Assembly: GCA_013397435.1 (NCBI GenBank)
Contig: VZRG01000269.1
Location: 558,001 to 622,000 of the forward strand
Length of the DNA stretch: 64,000 nucleotides
DNA from: Erythrocercus mccallii
Lineage: Eukaryota > Chordata > Aves > Passeriformes > Dicruridae
Direction of reading: 5' to 3'
The notes under the pieces were generated by a model. That model did no database searches. It was not told the DNA's origin and saw nothing but the letters and a program-made list of their open reading frames with translations. Each line of letters starts with the position of its first letter. Position 1 is the first letter of the stretch. The position numbers were made by a program, and so were the translations under genes. Below are positions 14,361 to 28,263 of the stretch, one piece after another.

Positions 14361-14660
14361 AATTACATTTGTTTAGCCCAACACAGCTTAATAAATCACA
14401 GCAACATTTAATAAATATTTATCTTCTTTTAATCACCAGTTAGTGCTTTTTCTGGTCTCTCCATTCCCTTAATGGCTCATTCTTGTATTTATTAAATGTG
14501 ATTTCCATTTCTCAAATAATCGATACATCTTTTTATATTTTATAATTTGGGCAGCTTTACTGAACTTTTGTGAGATTTAATTAAGATTAAGCTTTAATCT
14601 TTAATTTCAATATATAAATTACCCTGCATTCTCTATTAAGAGATTATTTGGTAACCTCAT
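14361..14660. promoter_or_regulatory. AT-rich candidate regulatory element
   Basis: A 300-bp AT-rich block dense in TTAATTAA-, TAATAAAT- and ATCGAT-like motifs. It contains a perfect 13-bp inverted repeat: ACATTTAATAAAT (14404-14416) and its complement (14487-14499). The texture resembles conserved noncoding elements near neural genes. Conservation cannot be tested here, and plain AT-richness is the main alternative. Confidence 0.25.
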
Positions 14661-17600
14661 TTGGTTTGAAATCTTGACTGGAAATGTGGCAAGCTCAACA
14701 GTAGTTACAGTACAAATGTTAATGAGCTTCAGGAGAATCTTTGGATCAGAAGAGGAACTTGACTGCAATTACATCTCCTTAGCTTATGTAGGTATGCAGT
14801 TAATAATGTGAAACAGGCAATAAGGAAGGTAGATTCTGCGTGGCTAACAAAGTCTGGTTTTTTTGCATGGATATCTGGTGCAGCAGTACAAGTCAGGGTG
14901 AGGTCAGCTGGAAAGCAGCAACCTGTGGAGATGATAGCACTTGTAAATAATGACTCAGGTGCCACACGATGTGTGGCACGTGGGGAGGCTGAGAGCAGGG
15001 TTGAGTCTAGCAGAGTATTTTTTATGCCACTTGCCCATCCCTGCTAGAACCCATGGATTCAGCCATGGCCAAGCAGTTGGAGGGGAGACAGTAAGTCTGG
15101 CCTAGGTGCAGCTGATGGGAATGGCTCTTCAGCTCTTGTCAAGACCTTGACTGCCACCAAAATCTTTCAAAATTGATGCTGTGCAGCAGTTCCATACTAC
15201 CTTCTCCATCACTATCAGCTCCCTAATTTAATATAATATTAATCTGTAAAGCTCTGCAGGTGGTTGTCAAAGTACAATTTACATTTCAGGGCACATATAT
15301 TCTGTGGCCCTCTGCTTGACACATGTACACCATGGATCTCATCCACTTGCTAGCTGCTTTCATTTCCATGGAGAGAAAAAAAAATGAACTAATAAAAAAA
15401 TCACAGGGAGGAATGCAATATAATGTTGTGGGAATTTTGTCACTACTTGGGCATGCACCTGGATCCTGGGGAAAACAGGTTTCCATAGTACAGGTAGAGC
15501 TTATGTTCCCAAAAAGACTCCAGGAGTTTATTCAAGTCAGGGATATTTGAGTCCAGCCAAGAGCTCTTATTGTTTCATAACTTTGGCACTGTTGTTTTCT
15601 TTGATATTGGTCAAAAGTTCAATGACATTTTTATTTTCATTTGGTTTGGGTTTTTTTTTGTATGGGAAGGTGAAGCTCCCTGCAGAGTCTCATGATGTGC
15701 AGAAACCTTACTTTGGTTTACCTACAGAACCAAGGATATAATTGCTAAAAAAGCCATAAGGATGAATGTAATATTTATAAAGTTAATGCACTGGTCTTTG
15801 AATGTTCCGTGCTTCTGTAACATCTGTCACGTATCAATATAATAGTCACTGAATTTTGCATGACTCCAGAACATCACATCTGCCATGGCCCTGTCTAGCA
15901 ACCTACTCGCTGGAATGGTCAAAGTGCCCCCCTTTCCATACCCACACTTAATATAAGGTGGGCTGAAGCCCTTCCTGACTCCAGTGTGGGTGTCACTCAT
16001 GCACAAAGTGTCATAAACTGATTCAGAATTCTCACTTGACTAGTATTTATATTGTAATATTACCTGGTCTTTAATGCTACTCAGACAGTTTTTAAATGGG
16101 CTCTAACTCCTTCAGCCATTGTCTGTCATGTCTTCTTGATGTTCCCTTCTCTAGCCCTTCAAGATACAGACTCAGGTGCTTCTTCCTTCTTTATATAGAC
16201 TTTTGCAGCACAGACATTTTATGTCTCACTTGGGAAAGAGACACTGCTTTTAATTAGTGAAGGGCTATTCTCCTCTCTGCTTTTATCAATGTCAGTAGTG
16301 TAATACAGCTCATCACTTCAGCTTACTTTGATTGCTGCTCCCTTTTAGGGACCATTTTCCTTCCACCAACGTTTAGGTACAAACAATGTTGGAAGTGGAG
16401 ATTATCTGAGGAACTTTGCTTCCCCATTCCCTGTCACTGGTACTCCAGTGAGCTATCCCTCAGTTTGGGAAGAGCAGATGAGGACACAGAATGGTATCCC
16501 TGGTGTTGTACACAAGCTGTTTCTGAGCAATAGCATCCCAAACTCCCTATTCTATCAGCTTTTCCATCAGAAGGCAACGGTGTGCCTACAGACATGAGGA
16601 AGGAGCAGAATTTGCTTCCTCTAGCTTCTCTAAGTCCTACAGTTTGCTACCCATCACAGGTTTCAAAAATGTCTGTGATGAAATTGTTTTCAGTAGCAAA
16701 GAGCTGGACTTGCTCCAGAGATAGTTTAAAGACCAAAGCTGATTTAGACTAAAACGTTGTTTTCCAATTTTTTCAGCAACACTGAAGTCAGTGGGAGGAA
16801 AAAAAAAAAGTATAGCTGTATGAAGTTCAAAGGATTATGTGCATGAATCCAATACCCAGGGTAATGTTCAAGTTGAATATCTAAAATGGGGTACTTTTCA
16901 GACTGCTTACTACTGCTTTCCCTCTGCCTTGAGGCCCCTTTGGTGGTGTTTTGCAAAGAGTAGAGAGCTTGAAAGGTGGTTGGGTTGTCTTGCAAATGCG
17001 AACTGGTGTCCCAATTTATGATAGTGTCTGACTGTGATCACCCTGTGGAACCCTTTGGGGCTGCTGCCTTGTGAAGCCCTGCAGTGTGAGGAATGGTGTG
17101 TTGGGGGAAATTTCCTGGGTAGCAGGCTGGACATTTGGAATGATCAAGCCCACAGTACCCACATTAAAGCCCTTTATTAACAGAACCTACTTGGTTTGTT
17201 TGAAAGAGACTCTCTGGTAAGGTTAGAGGCCTAATCTAACAATAGTGGGAGTACATGGCATGAACAAGCATGCCATCATTCTTACCTCATTGCTGACATC
17301 AAGGTGCCATTTGGCTTTGGGTGAGTCAGTTGTGAGCTTGTAGCAAGAGCTGTGACTTAGGTTTCTGTGTATTTTTGCCTTGGTTTATCTCTCTGCATCA
17401 TGGAAATTTTGAGTGCCTGCAGTCATAAGGATACTAGAAGAACAATAAATTATAGCAGGAATGAGTGCTCCCTTAATTAACATCTCCCCAAATTATTAGT
17501 AGTCATCACTTTGAAAATAGGGGACCAGGAGGCTGACATCTGTCCTCTGTCATCAGAGTATGCTGTATGATTTTGGGGAGTTTTGCTGTAGATTTTGTAG

Positions 17601-19365
17601 GCCAAACAGTTCAGAGAAAATATGAAAGGTTAAAGAGGAGGAGATGGCTGCCTAAATGGGGGGAAACATTAAAAGCAATTAATGTAGAGAAAGAGTAGTT
17701 CATCAACAGCAAAGCAGATGAAGTCCTGGCTGGCCAGCCAGCTGTCTGCATCCATCACTGCTCAGCACCTGCACACAGACATTTTGTTGTGCATATCCTA
17801 CAGCTATTTGGTACTAAGGAGAGGATGCTTGGAGAGAAGCAGAGAAAGAGAACAGCAGACATCTGAAGGGAATTTTGGATAGATGTAGAAAGAAAAAAAT
17901 CACACCTTCTGGTAAAATTGAAAAATAAGGTAGGAACACCAGGAGCTGGGCACTGGGAAGTGTCTTCCACCACGTCAGGTTGCTCAGAGGGGAAAGGAGG
18001 CGAGCAGTTGTACTGTGGGAGATTGTCCTTCCCTTTCCCACCCCTGTGCACAGGTTGAGGATGAATAGCCTTGCTTTCTACATCCTGTAAGGATGATTGC
18101 TGCTGTGCTATGCCAGTTGCATGGCTGCCAACCTCTTCTAATTTGCATGTAATGTATGGCAAAGCCATAATGTCATTACATTGCATAGATCTTGCCAGAG
18201 ACCACATTCAGAAGCCTGCTGTGAAGTTTCTGGCTCTGACTCCACAACATTAGTTACCCCATAAGCCCCTTTGGCACTGAGCTCCCCAAATCAAATCCAG
18301 ATGCCAATTACTTTAATGAGGCTGCAGATTCTAAAAAGGACACCCCACCCACACACCTTGCCCCCGGCTACTGTTTCCCTGGGAGGAGGCACAGGCAGTT
18401 TTGACAGACACTTATTTTTTTGCAATGAAGCGTGCAACAACATCTGGGGAAAGAAGGGGGACTTCACAGTTGTCTGTAGCTGAGAAGAAAAAGGCAGCTT
18501 GGTGCAACTGACTTGGATGTCTTTGGCTGACAGATATCATGTGAGTTGTGGCTCATGAATGCAGAACAGCCTGGTGCCTTTAAAGTACACCAGATGCAGA
18601 GGTATCAATTTCCTGGAAACGCTGCTGTTTTTCGGCTTCCTTCTTGTTATTAACGTTATAGCCTCAGCAGGAAATCTGGATGCGAGATAGGAACACAGTT
18701 AGGGAAGGTGTGGGTTGAGGATGCTGGTTATCCGAGTGCAGGGTTTGCAGCCAAGCCTGTGGATGCTTGGAGGGAACTTGGTGAGGACGAGCTGGGATTT
18801 TGTTGTGCTCAGGCTCTACCAGAGTCAAAGTATTCCACGCACATGCCTACAAGGGCTTGAAAACAGGCTTTTGCTTCATCTCTCAAGACTGTGGGTCTGG
18901 CCTCCTTATGCCAAAGGGGAAATTGCGCATTTTGGAGGAGGTGACAGCCTGTCTGCTCTTCCCCAAGTTCACTCACTGGAATGCAGTATAGACCCTCAAC
19001 ATTAGAGAAGACTCACCCCAGCCACCAATGAAGGATCAATCCCCAAATCTATGAGGATTGCCACATCCATCCTTTCCAGGCACAACAGGCACAATTACCA
19101 TCCAAAGGGATGCAATTGCGTCTCCATTGCAAACACTGGGACAGGAAAATCCCATTCTGTTCAGATTTTTTGGTTTGTTTTGTGTAGCACAAGAGGACAC
19201 TGATCCATAATCACAGAGCCTGAGTGCTGCTGTAGTCCATCTGTTGAGTTGTTGACAGCAGTGCATAAATGAAAGAAATCCACTGAAATCAGTGGAGTTG
19301 TTTCCACTCTCATGGGACTGAGACCAAGGTGGGAACAGGGATCAGAGTAACACTGTGATTGTGGA
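14661..19365. other. Noncoding flank, no gene seen
   Basis: No recognisable exon or RNA gene. Apart from two small hairpins at 17222-17276 and an A-run at about 16798-16809, the sequence looks unique. The 150-codon minus frame at 17755-18207 has no recognisable motif and I treat it as chance. Confidence 0.6.
17222..17276. repeat. Two adjacent small inverted repeats
   Basis: GTTAGA (17222-17227) pairs with TCTAAC (17235-17240) over a 7-nt loop. ATGGCATG (17255-17262) pairs with CATGCCAT (17269-17276) over a 6-nt loop. Both are perfect but short, and no gene or mobile-element end accompanies them. Confidence 0.7.
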
Positions 19366-19425
19366 GTGATTCATTTCTTCTGCCTGTGCCTCAGTTTGTC
19401 CATCCGTTAACCTGTTGAGGACATA
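19366..19425 (+). repeat. MIR-like SINE remnant (weak)
   Basis: It contains 'ctgtgcctcagtttgtccat', close to the conserved MIR core phrase, preceded by a pyrimidine-rich lead. Only about 60 bp is convincing and the flanks do not extend the match clearly. Confidence 0.4.
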
Positions 19426-20709
19426 TGTTTTTTATGTTGCATTGTGTATTTGAGATTGCTGTATTGTCTGCAAAGGTGGTTGTAATCCTCAGATGTTGTG
19501 GGAGTGGGAAAGATTATCATCATTATTTCTGACAGGCAGCTATAATTCATCTTTGCTTACCAGACCCCTATGGTAGTTTTATTGTGAAATGAGTAAAGGT
19601 TATTTCAGCCTGGGAATCATGTGAGCTTATTTGTTGTTGAGTCTGATAATAAATTGGATCCAGATAGTGTTGCCTGAGCTGTGCAAACAGAGAAAATTTT
19701 ATGATTCTTAATTTAATTTGTGCTTTCTATTTCACACTATTTGTATTCCGTCAAAGTCTGAAAACACTTCTTCACCATTTGATCTTGACTTTTCCTACTT
19801 GATGAATGGTGATTATTTCCTTTTTTCCTTTCCTGATTTTTTTTCTGTTTTGTATAAAATATGAAACAATAACTTAATTAAGTCAGTCTCTTGAAAGTAA
19901 AGCTTTTTCAAGTTATTTTAAGCTCCCTCCACTGGAGGCTTCTGCAACAGCATTGGAGAATGAAGTAACTTGGAATAAATACCACTGGACTTGGTTTTGT
20001 GCTGTGCATTCCTGTAAGAATTATACAAAAGGGAGGTAGTGTTTATCTTTTCTTTAGGCCCAGCATTTTCTGTGATGGGATCTTAAAGCATTTGACATAC
20101 ACTAAAGACTTAAACCCCCACCACAAACCTCTGGGAAGCAAATACAGTACTTTCAGGGCAAAATATATGGCTCCAATTAAGAAGCAACCTTAAGGGATGG
20201 ACCAAGGAATAGGGTGAGAGCAGAAATGCAGGATCATGGTGAAAGCTGCAGAGATGTTTCTTGCACCATTTTGAATGGCCAGCAAATGTAGCAGCAGAAG
20301 AGAAGGTGGTAGGGTCCAAACTGAGCAAGACAGGAAAAGGATCAAATGAAAGGCTCACAGGATTGAATGAAATAAATTCACAAAATGCAAGTATTTGTCA
20401 CACCACCTTTCCTCCTTCTATCCCATGCCTTCTGCTCAGAAGGACTTTTTAAAATCCTGTTGCATGTTTACCTGCAGTGAAATCACTCTTGGAAATCTGC
20501 TGCTTGGAGCAGTGCCTGCAGCAATGTTACTACAGGCTACCCTGGCCCTCCTCACGTCTGCACAGAGGCTTGGGAACCTTCCCTTTGCAGGGAGAGCTTT
20601 GCAAAGTTATGGGTGGGGGTGCAGAGAGAAAGCTGCATCTCCTGGTGGGTTTTTTTCTTCATTTTTGTGTACGGTTTCTACTGGCTGTGTAATAAACCAG
20701 TATTGATGA

Positions 20710-20990
20710 AAGAGGTCATTTACCATCAACTTATTTAGTTTTCTGCAATGAGCTAATGTTTAATTAATGTGCAATAACTTTTGTGACTAAATGTATCCTT
20801 TTCGTGTTACTATAGGGGACAGTTTGAAAATCAACTTAAGTGGCCAATGACTACAAATGTATTTATTAAGGTTTAAACGTGTGTAAATGAGTTTGTGCTT
20901 ATTTGCAGAGCTGTTAAACTACAGTAAATATGCTGTTTGTCAATTGGTGGTTAATTAACATCCATTAGTTCTCCATTAAGAACACAGTTT
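20710..20990. promoter_or_regulatory. AT-rich candidate regulatory element
   Basis: The stretch contains several homeodomain-type cores (TTAATTAA near 20760 and again near 20952) with no low-complexity repeats and a homogeneous, unique appearance. It could be a conserved noncoding element of the LSAMP domain, but nothing here proves conservation. Confidence 0.25.
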
Positions 20991-21258
20991 GGTGTCTGAA
21001 TTTCCTTGCTTTAGTACTAACTTGGAATTAGGGATGTATGTTTTCCTCTTCATACACAGCAGCTTTCAAAATCCAGCGCCAGTCCTTGGAACTTACCTTG
21101 CAAAGCAGGAGAGTGAAAAAGGGAGAAATTACATTTTATTGCCCAGTGTCACAGCTCCTGTTTAGGAACGAGGCAGCTTCCTTCTTCACATATCTCCCAG
21201 ACTTTTGTAGCCAGTGCAAGATGTGGAGCTGTCCCAGGTACTTCATGCCTTTGTGCCC

Positions 21259-21441
21259 CGGTGAGGATTTTAGGACACGCTAGTGCAAGAGCCTGCAGAC
21301 GGGGCCGATCGTGGAGGTCCTGCTTAATCCCCCAAAAATTCCCAAGGTTGACATTCCCGAGTGAAGGCTTTTGGGGGCGAGGTACAGGGAGTATCCCCTC
21401 TCGGCCGGCCGCTATGCCAGCAAGCAACCACAAGGTGACAC
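21259..21441. promoter_or_regulatory. Isolated CpG patch with CTCF-like motif
   Basis: About ten CpG dinucleotides fall between 21259 and 21411 in otherwise CpG-poor DNA, including an 8-bp GGCCGGCC palindrome (about 21403-21410). Immediately after it, CCACAAGGTGACAC (21428-21441) agrees with the CTCF core at most positions, with mismatches at positions 5 and 11. Frames crossing it are short. An old GC-rich repeat fragment is an alternative. Confidence 0.3.
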
Positions 21442-21766
21442 TGTCCCAGTACATTATTTATGTTTTGACAGAGGAACGTACATTAATACATTTCTCATAA
21501 AAGATGGTTCTAAGCATCAGTGTCTGCTCCCTGTTTCCTAACTGAGAATCAAAGGTCTGAGGCATGCATCGTTCACTTGTTATAGCTAGAAATTAGGGAG
21601 ATTTTGAAATTACCTCAGATTTCAGATGATGGAGTATGTTGCTTGCAGGTAGAGCTGGGGAAAGTCCTCTTTCTTCCTTCAGTTGTGCAAATACACAAGT
21701 GGAGAAATACAGGCCTGAGAGGCTTTTTGCAAGCTAGGCTTTTACCCAGAAACATCCATCTGTCTG

Positions 21767-21809
<43 letters not shown>
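21767..21809 (+). repeat. (TCTA)n microsatellite
   Basis: A pure tetranucleotide tract of about 10.75 units, preceded by degenerate TCTG units (21757-21766). It is likely polymorphic in length. Confidence 0.95.
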
Positions 21810-24800
21810 GTTTACATGCTCTGCTTATCTGCTGGAGTTGGTTTTGGATGTTTTCATCGAGTGAGGTTGAGCTGTGCCATGGGTGTAACTCAGGTGTAGA
21901 GGTAATAAGTATTGCTGTAGACCTGATTCACATGTGAACAGCTAATACAATAAGCATCTGGGAATGGGGCACCATATAATGTCTGTCAGGTGTCATATAA
22001 TGGTTCCAGAAGCATCTGTGGAAAAAAAATCTATAAAGTTCACAAAAATCCAGGTAAAAGATACTTTTGTAAGAGCAGACTTTGGATCTGATTTTCCTCA
22101 GGTGGATGTTCATTTACATACAGCCATCCTGATTTAGCAGGTCAGGTTTAAAGAGTTAACTGGGTTGTTTGTGTGTGTAATCATAAATAATTGGCTGAAT
22201 CTGATACTGTTCAGTTTCCACATGCTTTGTGCCTGCAAACATCTACTTTGGTTTTAGTAACATTAGCTAAATTGCTAAAAATATTAACTGCTTCCTGTTG
22301 ATTTCTCCCTCATGAACCTGCAGTCTGCCTGTGGTTTGCTGCTCTGAAATCATTAAAGGAACAGTCAGAGAAAACAACATAAGTTTAATCAGCTCAGTCT
22401 TGTTTGATCAGTCATCAAAGTCACCCCTTCAGCAGCCTTGTAGTTGGGAGCAGTAGGATAAATTGTTCCTATGTGTCTGTAAGGGAAGCACGAGTGAAGC
22501 AATGAAAGACTCAGGCCAGGTAAGGAAATGAAGCAAATATAAACGGGCTTTCCTAGAAATGCGCCAGATTGTTCAAGCTCCTTCTGGTCCCATGCACATT
22601 CCAGCCTCACTGGGAGGGAAGCTTTTTGTGGTACTTGACACGGTAGCTGGGTGTCTTATCGATAAGCATCTGGGTGTGTAACTTCTGGCAAGTTATATTA
22701 GCAGCTTTGGTTTGAGGTGAGACACCTGTAAGTAGCAATCATGACTTGCCCTCCTCTTCCCCAACAATTCTAGAGGCAGTGAGGAGTGTTTTGATGATGT
22801 TTTTCTGCAGAACATCAGGACAAGCAGGCCCAGCCTTAGGGAAGGATGGGGACAGGCAGTGCCTAACTAATAGAGTTATCAAGTTCAGCGGGGAAACATG
22901 AACTACAGCTCCCAGGAGACGTTTCCTTCCCATAGGCAGATGTATTGTTGAGTGACTCAAACCAAAATGCACTAAATTCAGAATGGCAAAACGTTTGGCT
23001 CCATCAAAAACAGCAACATTTCCTAATCAACCTTGGCATGTTATTTAAGCACTCTTGATTTTGGATTTTTTTTTTTTTTAATATTTCAACTCTTATCTCT
23101 AATTTAGGATTAATACCTGTGATGAAGTTTTTGGAATTTTCCACAAGGAAGAAGTTCTGATTTGTTTTTTTCTGAGCTCAGCTTTAAAAATTGAGGTAGC
23201 TGCACTTGTTTCTGTGAAGTGCTTTGATATCCATGGATGAAAAGAACCATAGAAGTGCTAATTATTGTCGTACTGGTTTTAATTATTCTGTCATACTGAC
23301 GGAGCAACTGCCAGTTTTCAGCCAGCAATATTTTTTTACAAGATGTTGTCCAGTCCACAGTTTTCACAGAAACAGTCAGATACTTCTTTTTAATTGTTGC
23401 AAAAGAAAGAAAAAACGAAAATCGTCTCCCTCCTCAGCAGCTGCTACAGTTCTCTGATAGAAGTTCAAATCTACCTGCATTTGTACAGGATGCTAGTAAC
23501 AAGGTGGTAATGAAGAGAGCAGAAATAGAAAGCTACAATTGTTAGATATTGCAAAGAAAACAGTGGGAAGAGCTAGCAAGGGTGAGAAGCTCTGAAATGT
23601 GCTGTCTACAATGATTTAAAGTGGAAAATGTGCTTCCCAAAAACTCGAGAAAGGTGTGATTTTCACCTCTTTTATTATTGCTTTTTCTGTTATTTATTTG
23701 AAGTACATTTTATTCTTTTTCTGGGAAGTACTGTATTGCCACTCAGCTCAAACCAACTCAGCTGAACTGTTTAATTCAACCAGTTTGAAGAAAAACTTTG
23801 TTTACGCAGCAGTATCACCAGCCCTCATGGGAGCTGTAGTTTAAAGGCCTCAGTGCTCTTATCTTTCCAGCCCTTCTTCCTGGCTGTGCTACAACCCCCC
23901 TAAGGCATCCCTTGTTTCATCCAAGGCCAGTGTCATGTCAGTGGATCCCCACGGCTACACTGCAAGAATGTGTTTATCCCTGCAAAACTACCCAGCAAAA
24001 CTCTGAGTGGCTTCCCAAAGGTAGCTCAGCAAAGGCATAGCTGGTGAGACAGCACTGACTGGAGTTTAATGCATGAGGGAGGATTTAGGACCAGGCAAAC
24101 AAACACGCACAATCTTATCTGGTGTGTTCTGTTCTCCTGGCGGAACTATCAGTGCCATGATTTCGCTGAGGGAAAGGAACAGTGCAGCGACTCCCTGTTA
24201 GTGACTGGCCTGAGCTACAGCCCAAATATGAACCAGGACACCTGTGGAAATGGCCTAAGGGCATTCATATTACACAGCCATTCCTGAGGGAGAAGAAATT
24301 GCCACCTGAGCAAGGACATCGTCAGTGGGTAACTCAGCTCCAGGGGTGCCACGTTTTGGAGGAGGGTGCCTCTTTCTGTCTGTGCAATTTGTGGGAATAA
24401 GATGAAGATGTGCAGAATGCTTCATAATTGCATTATTCCAATCTAAAGCAAAAGCACTTGCAGAAGATGTCACTTCCCTCGCTGTCATGGCTTTGTGTGT
24501 CCCTGTATCAGCAAACATATCTAGGGCAAGCAGTGACTCTTCACAACTGACACTGGGCAGTTGGTCTGCAGAAAAAAGTAACAGTGATATTCTTTTGGAA
24601 AAGAGACTTTCCCTCCTGGTCTGGCAAATGACATGTCAGACCACTTAAACACAAGGATTATATGTTTTTTTCCCCATTTTTACTCTTTGTCTGCTTTCTG
24701 TTTATTTCCAGTGATGTAGTCTAGTTCCTCAAAACCAACACGTGCAGCAAATGGAAACCTAAGCAAAGCCTTAAACACCCAAGTCCTTCCATACATATAT

Positions 24801-26570
24801 TCTTTGTTTTAATGTTTATAAAGAAAAGAAAAGTCATTTATGTAAAAGCCTTTGATGCAGCAAGCCATAGTATTGTGTTGGGGTTTATTAATATGAAGCA
24901 GAAAGATTTTGCCTGTCACTGCAGTTACTACTCAGTTGTTGCCTGAGGATTATGAGGCTTTTAAACAGATAATATGCAGTTATTTTTCTTGTTCTGGAGA
25001 GAGCCTGGTGGTTCTCCATGAGAGTCAGATGTAAAGCAGAGGAAGCACACACGGTGAATGTGTCACCAGGGCCTTAAGAGCCTCTTTTAGACCCTGTGAT
25101 GGTTTTTGGTGCCTGACTAGGCACCTCTGTGCCTCACCAACTAGGTCCCTGGCCTGGTGACATCTGGGTGACTGTCCCACCTGAGCAAGTAAAACAGCAG
25201 AAGAAAAAATGACTTCTTCTTTGGCAACTTGAGTGGAGAAACAGCACAAAGGAAGTGATGAATATATGGGGACTAGCCCTTTTGTTGAAGGGGCAGCTGG
25301 TATAGTTAGCATGTTGTTGTACCTCAGAGGCAGGGAATTTTCTTTTGGAATTCATGTGGAAAACCTAAATTGAAGTAATGTAAAAGTAGCTTGTATACTT
25401 GGGGAAATTCTTATAAAATGCTACCATTTAGGAAAGAACTATCAGGATGGATTCACACAGAACCGGAACAGGGAGCATTTTCTTTCCTACCTTATGGTCA
25501 GAAGTCATGAACCAAAGCTAGACAATTTCAGGATGAGCCTCAGTTTGTCTGTGGGAATTGTTGACATTCTGCCAACCTGCTGGCCAGCCTGCACCTCCTT
25601 GTACTGGGGACCATGCCCGTGCTATAAACCTTTGTTTCTCTGGTCACGGGCACAAGGAAGCACGACGCTGAATGTGACACTACAAGAGCCAAAGTGCAGA
25701 TGCAGCTCCCTGGCCTTGTAATCCTTTCGCAAAGAGTGTTTACTGGAGAAATGAAGAGATAGGAAGTACATTACTGCCACATCAGCAGAATGTCAACTTA
25801 GGATGGCTTTGCCAACATAGCTAAACCTTTAGGTCGCTCTCATGGGAGCTTTAAGGGGAAGCTGTCTTTGGGGGTGTGTATTACCAACCTAATGAAAACA
25901 GGGCAGTGTGATTTTAACATATGTTAAGCATAATGGCAAGAAGGAGCTTGAGGTTTAACTAACTGATTTTTAATACATCGCGGAAGCATGCTGCCTTATT
26001 TGTGCTAAGTTGTTGATACACATTAGCTAGTTAAATACGTGTTCTTTGCACTTCTTAAGTCCCAGTGTGAACAGAGAAAGGAAGAATATCTTTTTTAAAA
26101 AGAACATATATACCAAGTTAGAATCCTAAATGCAGGCAGTGATTGGAATTTTCCAGGGTTTTTTTATGAATATAAATCTTACTGTGGGCTTTCTGTATTT
26201 TCTTTTGAGGATGTCTGATGAGGGAATAAGAAGAAACATTTCTACATTGGTTTTTCTTCTTTACTTCTTATTGCTTATATTCCAAATGTTGTTAAGAAAT
26301 AATGAGAAAGCATTAATCATCTCTCTAGCTGGTCTAAGACAAAAGGGGAATCTACAAATCATACTGAATGCTTTGCGGGTTTTTTTTGAAACACTTCCTA
26401 GTCTTAAACTCTGTTACCCTTTGCTTTAATTTTCCAAAGTTTTATATTCTGACTTAGTATTAATTGGTAATAGTTGCTGTATTTGCCAGATGAGTCATCA
26501 AAACAGCTCTGTATCTTTCAGAGGGATGTTAGAATTGGGCAATCTCTTCCATTCTGGTGAAATAATCAAG

Positions 26571-27130
26571 TGTTATGATTTAACCCCAGGCAGCAACCAA
26601 GCACCACCTGCAGCTTGCCCACCTCCTCCTCACCTTGGTGCATGAGGGGAAAATCGGGGGAAAAAAAAGCAAAACTCATGGGTTGAGATGAGAACAGTAC
26701 AATCACTGAAACAAAGTAAAATATAATAAAAACAGTCATAAAAAGAAGGGAGAGATAAAAAACCAAGAAAAACAAGTGATACACATCTCAATTGCTCACC
26801 ACTCACTGACTGATGCCAAACGCGTTCCCATACTGCAATCAGCCCCTCTTCTGGGTGACTCCCCAAGTCATGTAAACTGAGCATGATGTTCTGTGATATA
26901 AAATATCCTCTTGGCCAGTAGGAGTCACCAGTTTTGGCCACGCTGCTCACAGTTTCTTGTGATTCTCACTGCCAGATCATGAAAAATGGAGAGGTCTTTG
27001 ACTTACGGGAAGCACTAATTATCAGCAACTGAAATATCAGTGTGTTATAAACATTATTCTCATACTGAATCCAAAACACAGAATTGTTCCCACTACTGAG
27101 AAGAAAATTATTCCATCCAAAACCAGGACA
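26571..27130 (-). mobile_element. Degraded solo LTR, avian ERVL-type
   Basis: Read on the minus strand, the element begins TGTCCTGGTTTTGG and ends TCATAACA, giving canonical TG...CA termini over about 560 bp. Its internal phrases match from memory a widespread bird ERVL LTR family: the ATGAGTTTTGC region, the 'gtgagcaattg' region and the dyad-rich promoter area. The promoter position corresponding to the family's TATA box appears mutated. No gag, pol or env lies on either side, so this is a solo LTR. The 5-bp flanks (26566-26570 and 27131-27135) are not a clean target duplication, which suggests age. The 106-codon frame inside it is meaningless. Confidence 0.85.
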
Positions 27131-28263
27131 CTGAGGGAGACTAGAGCATTAAGATGATGGGAAAAGTTGTCTTGGATTCAGGGAGTCAGGCAAAGTTGAG
27201 CAGCTTGTTCATCCTTTTAGGATTTGCTATGAGAGCTTCATTAGCTCGATAATCATATTCTAAAATGTTTCCTTATGTCTCAACCCCATCTATCTTTCTT
27301 GCAGCAGTCCAAACACTTCTCAGCTTTATGGAAAAATACTACAGGAACTAGAAACAATGGACATCACCTTCATATTGTAAAAGCTCTTGACTACAGAACT
27401 AAGGGTCATCCGTCTGACACTGATGACATCTTGAATCTTTCCGTAGGGAGCTGAATACATCTAGTAAAGTACAAGGATATTGCATGTAACCCAATCATCA
27501 AGACATTGACTCTGTGCTGGCAAATGTGTTCAAACACTGTGTTTTAAGATTGGCTTCTGAAAGTGAGAACATCTTTAGAAAGCTGAAGAACCATAAAGGA
27601 AATTATAAGGAAGGCTTGATTTCCAGGTGAAATAGGGGATTTTTACCCTTTCTGTCCGAGCTGATTTGGTTTATTTTCTTTTTGTAAGCATTGCTTCCTG
27701 ACAAAAGAACCACAGAGCTTAAAACTTAGTATTTGTCCTATTCAGTCATCCTACTAAGTTGCAGTATCACGTATGCCAGTCTCACCTTGCTCATACTCAT
27801 GCACACACAGAGCATGATGGTGTCACAGGCCCCTTTCCACAAAGGACTGCACCCTGACCCTGCTTCATCAGCTTCTTTCCTTACGGACTTGCAGTGCCTG
27901 AAACATCCTCCACAGCTCCATTGTGCTGTGTAGGTGAAGTGGGAAGGGTTCACCTCGCATGAAACCTAAATCCTTTGTGCAATTCTCTGTGGCAGTAAGA
28001 GCAAACCAGCTTCCAGTCCAAAGATTTAAGCAATGACACATTGCTGCCTTCCTGTGTACGAACAGAACTTCTGCTTCTTAGGGCTTTCTCATGGCAGAGC
28101 TTTGAGGGACTGCAGGCACATTATACATGGTGTTGATGTCTTGCAGTTTCCTTTGGATATTTTTAAGCGTTCATGGCCTTTTCTCTGCTTCAATCAACTG
28201 TGCTTGATTTACACAGTGACATACAAAGACCTGTCCCGTACAGAGCCCTTACCAGAGTCACCA
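27131..28263. other. Noncoding spacer between LTR and CR1
   Basis: No recognisable exon or repeat. Short frames only. The region separates two independently inserted retroelements. Confidence 0.6.

Larger units (their letters stand above)
19426..26570. other. Noncoding flank, no gene seen
   Basis: No recognisable exon. It holds an AT-rich candidate conserved element (20710-20990), an isolated CpG-richer patch with a CTCF-like motif (21259-21441) and a TCTA microsatellite (21767-21809). The rest looks like unique, CpG-poor DNA. Confidence 0.6.
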